Positions 1-9,451 of a stretch of 64,000 nt of DNA are shown here, one piece after another. Source of the DNA: Neurospora tetrasperma FGSC 2508 (Eukaryota > Ascomycota > Sordariomycetes > Sordariales > Sordariaceae); the NCBI RefSeq assembly GCF_000213175.1, contig NW_009799102.1:3433249-3497248 (forward strand), given 5' to 3'. Numbering within the stretch: the stretch's first letter is position 1; the number at the start of each line of letters is the position of its first letter. The notes under the pieces were generated by a model. The model had not been told where the DNA came from. It did not search any database and saw nothing but the letters and a program-made list of their open reading frames with translations. The translations under genes were made by a program, and so were the position numbers.

Positions 1-12
1 ATGGTCGTATGT
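1..12 (-). rRNA. possible 5' end of a third 5S rRNA gene, cut by window edge
   Basis: The first 12 bases are the exact reverse complement of the first 12 nucleotides of the 5S rRNA gene at 8658-8777 (ACATACGACCAT). The gene body would lie left of the window. A weak AT-rich stretch follows about 25-30 bp upstream on the minus strand, where the other 5S genes have a TATA-like box. Twelve bases is short, so this is a suggestion only. Confidence 0.4.
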
Positions 13-724
13 GTTTGTTAGTTACCCAAACTCTGTTTATTACATCCAAGGCAAGTGCTCTTCTGGCCTCTTCTCCCTCGCCCCCCATCCCGCTTTCCGT
101 TCGATATTGTCCACGCTTCAGTTCGTCTTTTTCTGTGGTTGGCCGTCAGGCTGCTAGGCAAGTTAAAAATTGAGGGCATGACTTTATTTGACGTTCATTG
201 GTTGGCGTTGGTGCCTTTGTGTCGTTGCGCCCAAAAAAAAATCAAACTTGGTGTCAGGTGTTAAGGTGATGCTCTTGATGCTAGTTGAAGGATGGCCATT
301 CTTTGTTGGTCTTCTCGCCAAGTTCTCTAGAGCCAGTCTCTGGCTGCATGGCCAGGCCCTTCCATACTGCAATGACGCTACTCCTGTTCTGATTGACGTC
401 CTCGGGACTGATGGGTGCCCCACAGCATCAGAAGCCTTTTTGAGCAACTGAAGCAGGAGAGTATGGCCTGGGAGAAGGACTGACAGCCCTGCAATCCTAG
501 GGAGTATGTCTGTATTCGGGGTTTCCCCAAGATTTTGGCGGGTGTGTTTTCTTTCCACATTCAAAATAACTACCAACCCCTTTCGACTTGCTCCGTGAGT
601 ACGCTTCGTCTGACAGAAAGTATGGCAACAGTAGAGGTATGTAGCACATCTTCTGCCCGTTCTTTGTATGTGTATGACCCTTCTATATCTTTAGATCTCG
701 CTGCTCACTTTCGCATTAGGCAGT
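13..724. other. intergenic, nothing recognised
   Basis: Only short overlapping frames with no family features or consistent codon pattern. Its right part is the 3' flank of the DUF2470 gene. Confidence 0.5.
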
Positions 725-1594
725 TTAATGCTGCTTCCTCTCCAGCTCCGCCACCTTTTCATCATACCTCCTGAAGGCCATATACCCCTCGAAGAAGACA
801 CTAACCATCCACTTCAACCACGTCAACCCGCCCATCGGAATCTTTTCGTTCTTCGCCAGCCTCGTCCGCTCAAACATGACCATCTCGGCAATATGGATCA
901 CCAACACGGGCCAGAACATGGCATTCACCAACCACTTGAACCCATCCGCGCCTCCCACAGGCCACCATTTCTGCATGAACTCCCACGCCCACAGGCCCTG
1001 CTCCACATACCCCCCTCTTACAGCTGCATAACAGCCAAAGAAGAAGGCAACACTAATAGCCACGGCGCCGTCCCAAAAAAGCCTAGGCGCCAGGTACGTA
1101 TCAACCACAGCACCTCCTCCCTTCTTCTCCCGCTTCCCAATCTTTTCCTGCTCCTTCTTCTTTCCCTCCTCCTCCTCGCTAGCCACTCCCTCAACAGGAA
1201 GCCCCAACCCCTCCCTGGCCTCCTTGGTCATGGCCACCAACCTCTCCCTCCTCTCTGCCCAGCTCTTCATGGGCGGGTGGATGGGGATCGTATGCGCAAT
1301 CGTCGTTCTGGTTTGGAAAGCTCCCTCCTTGGCGCGCGTCTGCACTTTCAGTTCCGCCAGGGACATGTCGACGAGGCGAATGTCGACGTCCTCGCCGCGG
1401 AGGTCGCGGACGAGTTGGCGGACGGGCTTTTCGAGATCTAGGGGAAGTTGGAGGAGGGCCAAGGGACTGTAGTGGATGAGCATGTGTAGGAGGTCGGTGG
1501 CGTGGTCTTTGTTCATGTGGGCGATGGTGCGGGCGAGGGAGGTGGGGTCGATGCCGTCTTTGTTGTTGGTGGTGGTGGGGGTGGGGGTGGCCAT
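725..1594 (-). CDS. DUF2470-domain integral membrane protein
   Basis: Single-exon 289-residue protein. Residues about 15-95 read as a DUF2470 domain: an N-terminal HMNKDHATDLL motif, then an acidic stretch ending VDIRLVDMSLAEL. DUF2470 is also found at the C-terminus of heme-oxygenase-like HugZ proteins and in flavin/heme-binding proteins. A charged Glu/Lys linker (about 138-162) follows, then two hydrophobic segments at about 173-195 and 222-240 that look like membrane spans. Fungal proteins with this layout are annotated only as integral membrane proteins of unknown function. The start at 1594 is the first ATG and precedes a short Thr/Pro-rich leader. Function is not known; a heme- or flavin-related role is family inference only. 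Confidence 0.8.
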   Translation of the reverse strand: MATPTPTTTNNKDGIDPTSLARTIAHMNKDHATDLLHMLIHYSPLALLQLPLDLEKPVRQLVRDLRGEDVDIRLVDMSLAELKVQTRAKEGAFQTRTTIAHTIPIHPPMKSWAERRERLVAMTKEAREGLGLPVEGVASEEEEGKKKEQEKIGKREKKGGGAVVDTYLAPRLFWDGAVAISVAFFFGCYAAVRGGYVEQGLWAWEFMQKWWPVGGADGFKWLVNAMFWPVLVIHIAEMVMFERTRLAKNEKIPMGGLTWLKWMVSVFFEGYMAFRRYDEKVAELERKQH

Positions 1595-2092
1595 TGTTGC
1601 GGTGGTGGTTTGCTTGGTTTTCTATGTGTTTGGTGGCCTGGTGGGTTTCCTTCGTTGAGAGATTTAATTCTTGGCTGGTGGCAGGAGAGGGTTGATGATG
1701 CTCAGTCCGGTTGTTTCGACGGTATGAAATGAGGTGGGAGGAGGGAAAGGAGAGGTGAGGTGAGGTTGAGTTTAGGTTGGAGCTTGGGGCGCGCTTCGCT
1801 GGCACGCTACAGTTACCAGGTGGTCCGATTGGGCACATTACAGGGGAACCACAACTGTGGGTCGATGAGATCAGGGTCAGGTAGTAGGGGTGACCCATGC
1901 GCGAGGCTTGCAGGTTGCCGCCGAGCCGCTGATAATTGTTAGTGCGTCCCGCTGAACTGCACTTCAACCCAACGTCTCCTTGCTCGATTCACTTCACTAC
2001 TATCGTTTCCATGGGCACGGAAAGGAGGAAAACCGATGAATTCCACTTACAGCCTCTATCTCATTTGATACAGGTTTCCTAGTAGTTTCCAA
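1595..2092. other. intergenic between DUF2470 gene and cluster gene A
   Basis: 5' flank of the DUF2470 gene (minus strand) and 3' flank of the gene ending at 2093. GA-rich tract at about 1735-1765. No further feature seen. Confidence 0.5.
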
Positions 2093-3088
2093 CTACCACC
2101 AGTCCCCACAATGAAGTGCTGGATCAATGTAGGTGCCTCTCGATCCAGCCTTGATGGTCTCCATGATCCTTTTCCTACCCTCTTGGGCGTCGATTATCTG
2201 GCTTCCCTTTTCCGCGCACAGCACGGCCGCCACATATCGCCTCAGAATTCCACCCCCATCCGATCTCACCTTCTCCTTGTTTGGCTTGGGCATCTCTAAA
2301 CACGATGAGGAGGCCAGTTGAAAGAGGTTGGCTATGGCCCAGAACAGGTGTACGGTGGTCGAGAGGTAGGCCCTGATTGGGTCGATCATTAATACTTTCA
2401 GAGGAGATTGCGACCTGTTTCGGCTGTTGAGGTAACGGTTCAGGCTCCCTAGAAGCCCCTTGAGAAGCTTGACTTTCTGAATTTCTTCCTCAATCTTCTC
2501 CAACTCCTCCCATAAGGGCAGCGTCCCTGGGCTCATCTTGGCCCTTCTGCGAACTTCCTGGAAACGCTGACAGATCTTGGTCTCCACGTCCATGGCCGAG
2601 ACAAGCGCTTCATCGACCTCCTCTCGCAAACTGACTTGCCATTCTGGCCCAGGAACTGTCACCGGAGCACGACCTGCCTCCTCTATCCAACCCTCTTCAT
2701 GCATCCGTCTCACCATGTCATATTCCGACATCGCCTCTACTTGACCGCGAGATCGTTTTGTCAAGTCGGCTTCCTCCTGCTCCTCTTTGGACAATGTGAT
2801 GTTGCTGCAATGGGGGAGAGACCATATCGCGGACTTGTCCTTGAACATAGCCCTTGCCAAGACCCTGGGGAAGGAAGGGTGTGTTTGAGCAGAGATCAGA
2901 TAATGGCCATCGGGCTTGCCGGCATGTTTCTGCAGGAGATCGACGAGGAACATCTCTCGGTGGCGTACCGCCGATTTTGCTCGGTTGAGATCGTTGCAAT
3001 GTGCTTGGTCTCGTAGCCGCGAGAACCATACTTCGGGATTGGCGTCTACGAATATCTCCAGCGCGACTGTTGACACTGGCAGCGCCAT
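2093..3088 (-). CDS. cluster gene A: unknown family, one C-terminal LRNY-type module
   Basis: Single-exon 331-residue protein without a domain I recognise. Residues about 201-293 form a helical module shared with the neighbours at 5078-6844 and 9452-10351. Signature pieces here are YLSTTVHLFWAIANLFQL (about 241-258) and ILRRYVAAVLCAE (about 281-293). The module is followed by a 38-residue tail ending in GDWW. The N-terminus begins with a short beta-like stretch (VSTVALEIFVDANPE) that resembles the starts of the two paralogs. The middle (100-200) is rich in Glu, Lys and Arg. No signal peptide or clear membrane span is seen. It is the most diverged copy. A 5S rRNA gene lies 640 bp upstream. Confidence 0.7.
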   Translation of the reverse strand: MALPVSTVALEIFVDANPEVWFSRLRDQAHCNDLNRAKSAVRHREMFLVDLLQKHAGKPDGHYLISAQTHPSFPRVLARAMFKDKSAIWSLPHCSNITLSKEEQEEADLTKRSRGQVEAMSEYDMVRRMHEEGWIEEAGRAPVTVPGPEWQVSLREEVDEALVSAMDVETKICQRFQEVRRRAKMSPGTLPLWEELEKIEEEIQKVKLLKGLLGSLNRYLNSRNRSQSPLKVLMIDPIRAYLSTTVHLFWAIANLFQLASSSCLEMPKPNKEKVRSDGGGILRRYVAAVLCAEKGSQIIDAQEGRKRIMETIKAGSRGTYIDPALHCGDWW

Positions 3089-3727
3089 GACGACGGGTAT
3101 GTGCTAAGTCTTCTGGATGATCTTGAATGGGGGTTGTGAGTATGGGCAGAATTTCTTGGACTCAGAGCGGAAGGGCGATGGTGCTTCAGCGCTCACCATA
3201 TACCAGCTGGAAGACGGGACAAACGGGTTGTCCTTTATACATCAGCGGCACTGTTTGTTGCTTGATGTTGGTATCCAGGGAAACACCCATTGGGCAATCC
3301 CCACGGCCTGAACGACATCTTCCACGATCAAGCAGCCATAACAAACTTGAGGGGAGAATGACTAGAACGCGAGGCAAGCATTTAAGCTGAGCGGCAAATT
3401 GGTTATCAATGCTACGGACAAGACGGAACTGAAGCAAACTGCCCGTGTTTATGAACTGAAAGCTGACACACAGACACGGAATTGTATGCCAACGCACGTC
3501 AAAGTCAATTACGGAATCTCGACTCTGTCCTGACTCTCTCACAGTCTTTCTACCATTGAGCTCAGGCTCGAGTCTCGAGCTTGTCCCGTGTTCCTCTCTT
3601 CATTTCCCAGATTAGCCAGGGCTTAACATCTTGATCGGATACTTTTCTCTTCTGCCAGATGCCCATGCTACACCTCTGCTCGATCAAAAGCGAACTTAAG
3701 AAAAAAGTTAAGAAAAATTAGAAAAGA
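3089..3727. other. intergenic, upstream of cluster gene A
   Basis: No gene seen. Contains the likely promoter region of the gene starting at 3088 and the T-rich terminator of the 5S rRNA gene that ends at 3728. Confidence 0.5.
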
Positions 3728-3847
3728 GATATACAGCACCTGGGATTCGCTGGTCGTCACCGACCCAACTACTAGTCAGGCGATTAGTGACTTATCTATG
3801 GGAGAGCGGACGGGATCCCGAGTTTTCCACTATCTATGGCCGTATTT
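3728..3847 (-). rRNA. 5S rRNA gene, variant sequence type
   Basis: 120-nt sequence aligning without gaps to the 5S gene at 8658-8777, with about 16 differences. Most lie in paired positions and are compensated: four base pairs of helix II, one of helix I and one in a distal helix (CCAG/CTGG becomes CCTG/CAGG). The conserved internal promoter and the loop block with GGATCCCGTCCGC are identical. A TATA-like box (CTTATAAG) lies about 25-30 bp upstream at 3870-3880, as described for Neurospora 5S genes. One helix I pair (A-A) is not restored. The pattern fits a functional alternative 5S isotype, as known in Neurospora, rather than a decayed copy. Confidence 0.8.
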
Positions 3848-5077
3848 GCTTCTTATGACCAAAACTGGAGCTTATAAGACACTTTAAGGTTGAGACTGCC
3901 ATCGACAAATCCCAATTACCTCAGGTACCACCTCCCGATATCATCATAAACGTAGCTCATCCGGGACTGAACAGATGAGACCGACTAACAGGTTAGGGAA
4001 ACCAGTCCGCTACCACTCTTCAAGGAAAAAAAGAAGAAGAAAAAAGAAAGGCCGTTGCAAGACTGTAATAGGGATTACAACAATTCGAAAAGACATCGGC
4101 TAGAGTCCCGTTTGGATATGTCTATCCAGAAATTGCCTAGAACTCAACATCAGAGGTGTAACAAAGTCGCTGGATGCGTAGTAGGAGTATACCCAAGGTA
4201 TAATGTCAAAGGTCTCACCTATTTTATCCAGGACGAGCGTAGGTATTTGTACAGACAGGCAAATCTCCTCTGGTCGGAAACAGAGTGATTTGCCCTTCCC
4301 AGTGTGGATCTCGTATCTCATCTTCGAGAATTCATCAATTGACCTGGTTGGTGGTTGTAAGAAACCATGTTTGGCGACCTCAAAAGTGGACGTGGTGGGC
4401 GATTATGGCAACATGGGAATCGATTGGGGATTATTGATAAGATCTGCCGTGGAGGTTGAGGAGAAAATCCGGCTCATATGCAAGTCAATCGCTCCTTCTT
4501 CTGCAACACTCGACAAGAATGGAACACATGGTTTGCATTTAGTCGTCAGAGATTCACTGGCGGCTTCATCGCCAACAATTCTCTTTGATCAATACATCAT
4601 CTCAATTGAAACACACATAGTTTCACGCGAACAAAAGGAACACTCACACCGAGCCAACAGTACATCCAGGGCGGCTGCAGACGACCACTAACACATCGGA
4701 CAAAGCAGCAACAGAACCAACAAGCCGAAAATCAGCGGCAAACACGGTGAGCTAACAGGCGAATCAACAAGCACAAGAAATGGAAATGGATTAATCGACG
4801 TTGGCAGAAACAGGTTGCAACACGATGACGATGACCTCTATCTCTTGACGCCCTCTTCCCAACATTGCGAGACCGGCTCCTCAACCATGTCTATCTAATA
4901 GCGTTCCCGCGTATCCTCGAACTGGAAGAAATCCGACGAACGTCCCCGCCGCGACATCAAGACCGGCGTGATTGGCCTTGCACGAGTTCCAATAGCCGGT
5001 TAGACATTACATTAGGGAAACCACAATAGTCGTAAGGGTCGAACTCGGGGTAACTAGATAACCGGAGGTAAAAAATG
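3848..5077. other. intergenic between 5S gene and cluster gene B
   Basis: About 1.2 kb. The 5S promoter region lies at the left end; a 162-codon plus-strand frame at 4203-4691 lacks protein-like character. No gene supported. Confidence 0.5.
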
Positions 5078-6844
5078 TCAGAAAAGGATACAACATGGCT
5101 TCGAAAACGGCTCGCGTGGGATGTCGTACGTTACGGGTAGTCTCTTTACGGGTTTGGGATCTCCTGATGTGGATTCCCCGGCTCTCGATCCCTCTGCCTT
5201 GGGCTGCTCCGCCTTAGACTCATTGGCCTTAAGCTCCTCCACCTTCTGTGCCTCAGCTTTGGTTTCACAGATCAAAACCAACGCCAGGTAGTTCCGCAAG
5301 AACTTCTCGGCGATGCTCCGCATAAATTCTCGTGCTTCTCGACAGGAGTCGCTGGCAGGCAAGGACCACCAGGCGTCAGCCGTAGCCAAGAAGAGGTAAA
5401 GACTGGCGGCTAAGTAAGTCGAGAAGTCCTTGCAGCACCTCATTATACACCCGCCCAAGTCAATGATAAAGGGTCTGACTTCCGTGAGCCGTATGTGGAC
5501 CTCCCCGTCCTTCGGCTGCGTTTCGACAATCTTGGTCTCCTCCGTCAGTAGTTGGTCTCTGATCAACACCGCCAGCTCCTTAGTCAACTCTTTCATTGAC
5601 TCTGGCGAGATCAAATCATCGGATAGAATCTTCGCTCTGTCAAAAATGGGCAAGATCAACCCGATACCAACCAGGCGCTCCATAATCGTACTCGCCCCCA
5701 TTTCATCACGAATCTTCCATTCCCCTTCTAGTTGTTGAAGATACCTCACGGTCATTTCAAAGTCGTTGATGGTATTTATGGCGATGAGATACTCGCTCTC
5801 AAAATCAAACACCTCCATAAGCGGCTGCGGCAGTTCAACCTGTTTATCGATGACCATCATCTTCGCAAGTCCATTTGCGAAGCTTCCAATATCGACTCTG
5901 CCCTTGGGTGTAAGGTATGTGGAGGACTTTGGGAAAAGCTGGCTCTGTCCGAGTCGCTTTCGCTTTGGACCGATCCCTATACTTTCAAGTTCAAGGCGAT
6001 TTTTGACGAGATTGTCAAATTCTTCAGATGGTATGCCCAGTTCTATCCCAGCGAGACCGGCGCTCGGGATCCCTGCCTTTGATTCGACGAGTAAGACGGA
6101 CGTTACATAGTTCATGAAGAAATCCCTAACAATAGATTTCAGCACTCCTATTCCTGTGTTTTGCGGCGTTGCCAGTGGGACACTAGTAACCTTCAAAACG
6201 TTCTGTGCTGACCAGAAAAGAAGGTTGCTGACAGAGAGATAGTCCTGGATTGAATCGCAGTCGGCTATTGCCCTCCCCAAATCGAGAACAAGGCGTCGTA
6301 AAGACTCGAGGTGGTCCTCCTTGTCCTTTTCACCCTTGTGAAACTCTCGGGCACGGCGCGCCGCTTTGGCTACAGCGTTCGCCAAGTCAGGAAAGTCTTC
6401 GGCATGAATCAAGTCGTCATATGAGAACTTGTGACTACCGAACGGGCTAAAGTCCGCACCAAACTGCTCCTCTAACCCCTTTTCCATTTCTTGACTTGTC
6501 ATTTTCAGTATCTGCTCCCGAGCAAGTCTTTGATCCTGCTCACGGTCGTCTCGGAGATAATGCTGCTCGTGGCGTGACAGATTCGGTACATCTTTATCGC
6601 CGCGGTCCCCAGCCATGACTTCGCTCAAGACTTTTACCAATCCGTCGGAGTCGAACTGGCCATCGTCGGTCTCGAACTTCTTGGACAAATGGTGTCTGCG
6701 ACACAGCAGCCACAATCTTTTGTCCTCCGCATCGGGACTTCTCCCTCGCTCGTCGAGAAGTCTGTCGACATCTTCGGGTGGTATATCGAGAGTCAAAAAC
6801 GTAGTCATCGTGAGGGTGAATATGAAATAACCGTGAGTTAACAA
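5078..6844 (-). CDS. cluster gene B: unknown family, two LRNY-type modules, CaaX-like C-terminus
   Basis: Single-exon frame of 588 residues. The better start may be the in-frame ATG at 6808 (residue 13), because the paralog at 9452-10351 also begins with a beta-like strand followed by an acidic xxED motif (here FLTLDIPPED). The helical module occurs twice: residues about 176-256 (DYLSVSNLLFWSAQNVL, then FFMNYVTSVLLVES) and about 448-531 (TYLAASLYLFLATADAWW, then FLRNYLALVLICET). The segment between them has no match I recognise. After the second module comes a Lys/Glu/Ser repeat-like tail (about 530-565). The protein ends in CCILF, so the last four residues (CILF) fit a CaaX prenylation box with a neighbouring Cys that could be palmitoylated. 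This suggests membrane attachment. The function is unknown. Confidence 0.75.
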   Translation of the reverse strand: MLTHGYFIFTLTMTTFLTLDIPPEDVDRLLDERGRSPDAEDKRLWLLCRRHHLSKKFETDDGQFDSDGLVKVLSEVMAGDRGDKDVPNLSRHEQHYLRDDREQDQRLAREQILKMTSQEMEKGLEEQFGADFSPFGSHKFSYDDLIHAEDFPDLANAVAKAARRAREFHKGEKDKEDHLESLRRLVLDLGRAIADCDSIQDYLSVSNLLFWSAQNVLKVTSVPLATPQNTGIGVLKSIVRDFFMNYVTSVLLVESKAGIPSAGLAGIELGIPSEEFDNLVKNRLELESIGIGPKRKRLGQSQLFPKSSTYLTPKGRVDIGSFANGLAKMMVIDKQVELPQPLMEVFDFESEYLIAINTINDFEMTVRYLQQLEGEWKIRDEMGASTIMERLVGIGLILPIFDRAKILSDDLISPESMKELTKELAVLIRDQLLTEETKIVETQPKDGEVHIRLTEVRPFIIDLGGCIMRCCKDFSTYLAASLYLFLATADAWWSLPASDSCREAREFMRSIAEKFLRNYLALVLICETKAEAQKVEELKANESKAEQPKAEGSRAGESTSGDPKPVKRLPVTYDIPREPFSKPCCILF

Positions 6845-6929
6845 GAAAAAAAAGAACAGCGAATGCGCGGATCTGAAGTTGACGATAGTCCTAGGCCACT
6901 CTGGTCATATGGGAAGACCCAGAGTCCCT
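6845..6929. promoter_or_regulatory. 5' flank of cluster gene B
   Basis: Short region upstream of the start at 6844 or 6808. It holds an A-rich run just before the first ATG; no clear TATA element. Confidence 0.3.
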
Positions 6930-7708
6930 TTACTTTATATCTCCATCATCCTTCCTTTTCGCCGGTTTCCTCATGAACCATAGCACTCGCCTGCCTTTGT
7001 CTAGCATCGCGGACTCGTTGGCCTTGACCTCTTTCCAGCAGGTCACAAAAGGTGTTGTTGGTGATCGACTAAACAGACCCATGAGAGAAAAGCGCACGGA
7101 ATCCAAACCAACATGAGGAACCTCCTGAAATCCTTCAAGGGTGTGGACAAAGGGGGCCTCGAACCAACAGCACACGTATCCGACAGGCGTCGAAACCTCT
7201 TCTGCCCACTTGCCCAGGGCGCTTGAGTAGAAATCGCTTCGAAACCTACCCAGTAACTGGCACTGTCCCAACGAAAAATTGCACTCTACTGAATTGCACC
7301 TTGCAGAGAGGCTTCTTGATCTGAGCTGATTACCTATTCATAAGACACTCAGCAACGCAACGATGTCAGAAAAGCCAGAAAAGCCAAGTGATCTCGCGAA
7401 CTAAATAAATCCATCTCTCATGTTTCCCCTAAAAAGCGCGAACCCAATTCCTCCTCATGTTCATATAGATGATCGTTGACTGACAAAGATCGATACAAAC
7501 ACCTAGATACATAGCTCTTTCTTCTTCCGAATATCCCCAAGCATGGGCATCTTTTCTCCAACCTACACCAGCGTCACGAGACTCCGCAAGTTTTTGCGTC
7601 CAATAGCCCGCACCTTTTCTTCCGCCTTTCACTCGACGACATCATCTCGAGGCAGAGACTACCCACCGCCAAGAATAAGAAGATAATGATGCGCTTGTAG
7701 GTTTTCAT
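6930..7708 (-). other. possible multi-exon gene or small secreted-peptide ORF
   Basis: Three open stretches on the minus strand look coding but cannot be joined with certainty. A 44-codon ORF at 7574-7708 starts with MKTYKRIIIFLFLAVGS, a good signal-peptide profile. It then has a KKR dibasic site and ends CGLLDAKTCGVS, a two-cysteine tail. A second frame (7429-7632) contains HAWGYSEEERAMYLGVC. A third (6930 to about 7330) contains VGYVCCWFEAPFVHTLEG and ends in a basic tail before a TAA stop. Either this is one spliced secreted protein or separate chance frames. No family is recognised. Confidence 0.25.
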
Positions 7709-8657
7709 GTCCGAGCATTCGGTCGAAGGGCGACGCATGCGGTTAGGTCTTCGTACTGATTAGGTCGGAATTCAACCATTAGAGCTAAACCAAACGTTTA
7801 CACTTCTCAGCCAATCCCGTCATCGTCACCTTCCATGGTTTTGTTCTTCTCCCCGATGGCAAGCAAGTCGTCTAGTATAAACGTGCCCTTCTTCGTTCCA
7901 CTTATTTTGTCGGTCCAGCACTCCTCACCCAAAATCCCATCTCCCAATTCTTGCTCGTCGTTCTGGCAGAGCAATTACTCGGCATCGTTTCGTTTCTCCT
8001 GCATTTCCTCCCCCTCTCATAAGGCTACAGGAAGTTGACCGTCATCTGATAGGACGGGAAGCATGACTTCAGCTATCTTAAACTCAAGTATTCCCTAATT
8101 GACAACTTCTTCATCGCCCAGGAAAGTCACAAACGTGCAAGGCGTTGCAGTCAGAATGCGCCCAAGGTACCAAGGCACGACTGGTGAGCTCGATGTTTGT
8201 TGACCGTTCGATTTGATGATCTGCGCTTGGAGGAGCCAATTCCATTCACCCTTTGATCTCGTCAATTTCTAGGTAATGATTGAAAGTTATATGTGGGATG
8301 TTTCAACCGAGACAGATATTCATGATTGTGGTGGAAACAACGGTTTGCGTGATGATCATCGCTTATTGGAGTGAAAGATAGCTTTTCACCCTTGAATGCA
8401 TTTCACATCAGGTACTGACGACAGTTAAGTGTCCCAACCTTCGGGTCCCTTCGACCCAGGCCCTCAAATATATAGTTGGTTCGGAAGATTCTCCTCTTCC
8501 ACGTCTACCTCCATATCGCCACTACCATCAATATCAAGTCTTACTCACTCCGTAGATACGACTCTTTCTTTCATTATTTTTCGTATTATTCTCTTATTGC
8601 TCTTTCTGAAAGATAGTGTAAAAGATGCAAAAGAGAAAAAAGAGAAGAAAAAAGTAA
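7709..8657. other. intergenic, nothing recognised
   Basis: No supported gene. The right end holds the T-run (8647-8653 on the complementary strand) that should terminate the 5S rRNA gene. Confidence 0.5.
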
Positions 8658-8777
8658 GACATACAACACCAGGGATTCGCTGGTCGTCACCGATCCAACT
8701 ACTAGTCTGGCCCTCACTGGCTTATCTATGGGAGAGCGGACGGGATCCCGAGTTTTCCAGTGGGTATGGTCGTATGT
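8658..8777 (-). rRNA. 5S rRNA gene, common Neurospora-like type
   Basis: The minus strand reads ACATACGACCATACCCACTG at the 5' end and CCCTGGTGTTGTATGTC at the 3' end, which matches the Neurospora crassa 5S rRNA I know almost exactly over 120 nt. Helices I, II and the internal control region are intact. A TATA-like element (CTTTATAAGC) lies about 25-30 bp upstream, near 8802-8810. A run of six T follows the 3' end as an RNA polymerase III terminator. Dispersed single 5S genes are typical of Neurospora and relatives. Confidence 0.95.
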
Positions 8778-9451
8778 GTATTTCTTGTGCTATCTAAGTG
8801 CTTATAAAGTACAAAGCGAGTGGTCCTCCTTTGGCCTCTTCGAGGATGTGAGGAACTGATCGAACACATAGCGTACCCTAGAAAAGCGAACAGGACCCCC
8901 TTTCTATATACCATCTTCATGGCCATCATCTAGCCGTCCGTTTCGTTTGCATATCAGGCGCCGTCGAATTATCGCCTATATCATGAGCCGCGCGAGAGCC
9001 GCACGAAAGCCGCGAGGGTATGGCAAACATGGGCGCGGGGGGTACAGGTCCCGAACCCGACAAAGGCCGACGTCACTCCATCCGCGGCACACACACACGG
9101 TGGGTGTGAGTTTACGCAACACACAAGACAACACAAAGCGGGTATGGAACCAACAGGCCAACGAAGACGTGCCAAAACACACTGGAAATTCTGGGAAAGG
9201 AGCGGATCCTCCAAAGTCAGAAAGAATGGATTGTATTCCCCCCCTTCTCTCTTCCCCTCAACACCATGACCACCTTCTCCTCTTCCTATCTACTGCATTT
9301 TGAGTTCACTGTTGGATTCCCTACTTTGCTCCCCTCATCAGGCTCCCTATTCCCTCGACCGTTCCCTCAGCCTTTTATGCTACCATGGATTGGATTCTCC
9401 CCTGATCCGTCAGACAACAACAAACTCACCCTCATCTTCCGTCTTCGCTTT
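8778..9451. other. intergenic, nothing beyond 5S promoter
   Basis: Contains the 5S upstream TATA-like element at the left end and the 3' flank of the gene ending at 9452. Overlapping short frames on both strands have no protein-like features. Confidence 0.5.

Noticed and set aside
728-1441. 237-codon plus-strand frame
   Set aside because: Antisense to the DUF2470 gene; composition dictated by the opposite strand.
3728-3847. Interpretation as a RIP-decayed 5S pseudogene
   Set aside because: Most changes are compensated on the pairing strand and are not biased to C-to-T.
4203-4691. 162-codon plus-strand frame between cluster genes A and B
   Set aside because: No similarity to the neighbouring family and no splice or promoter context.
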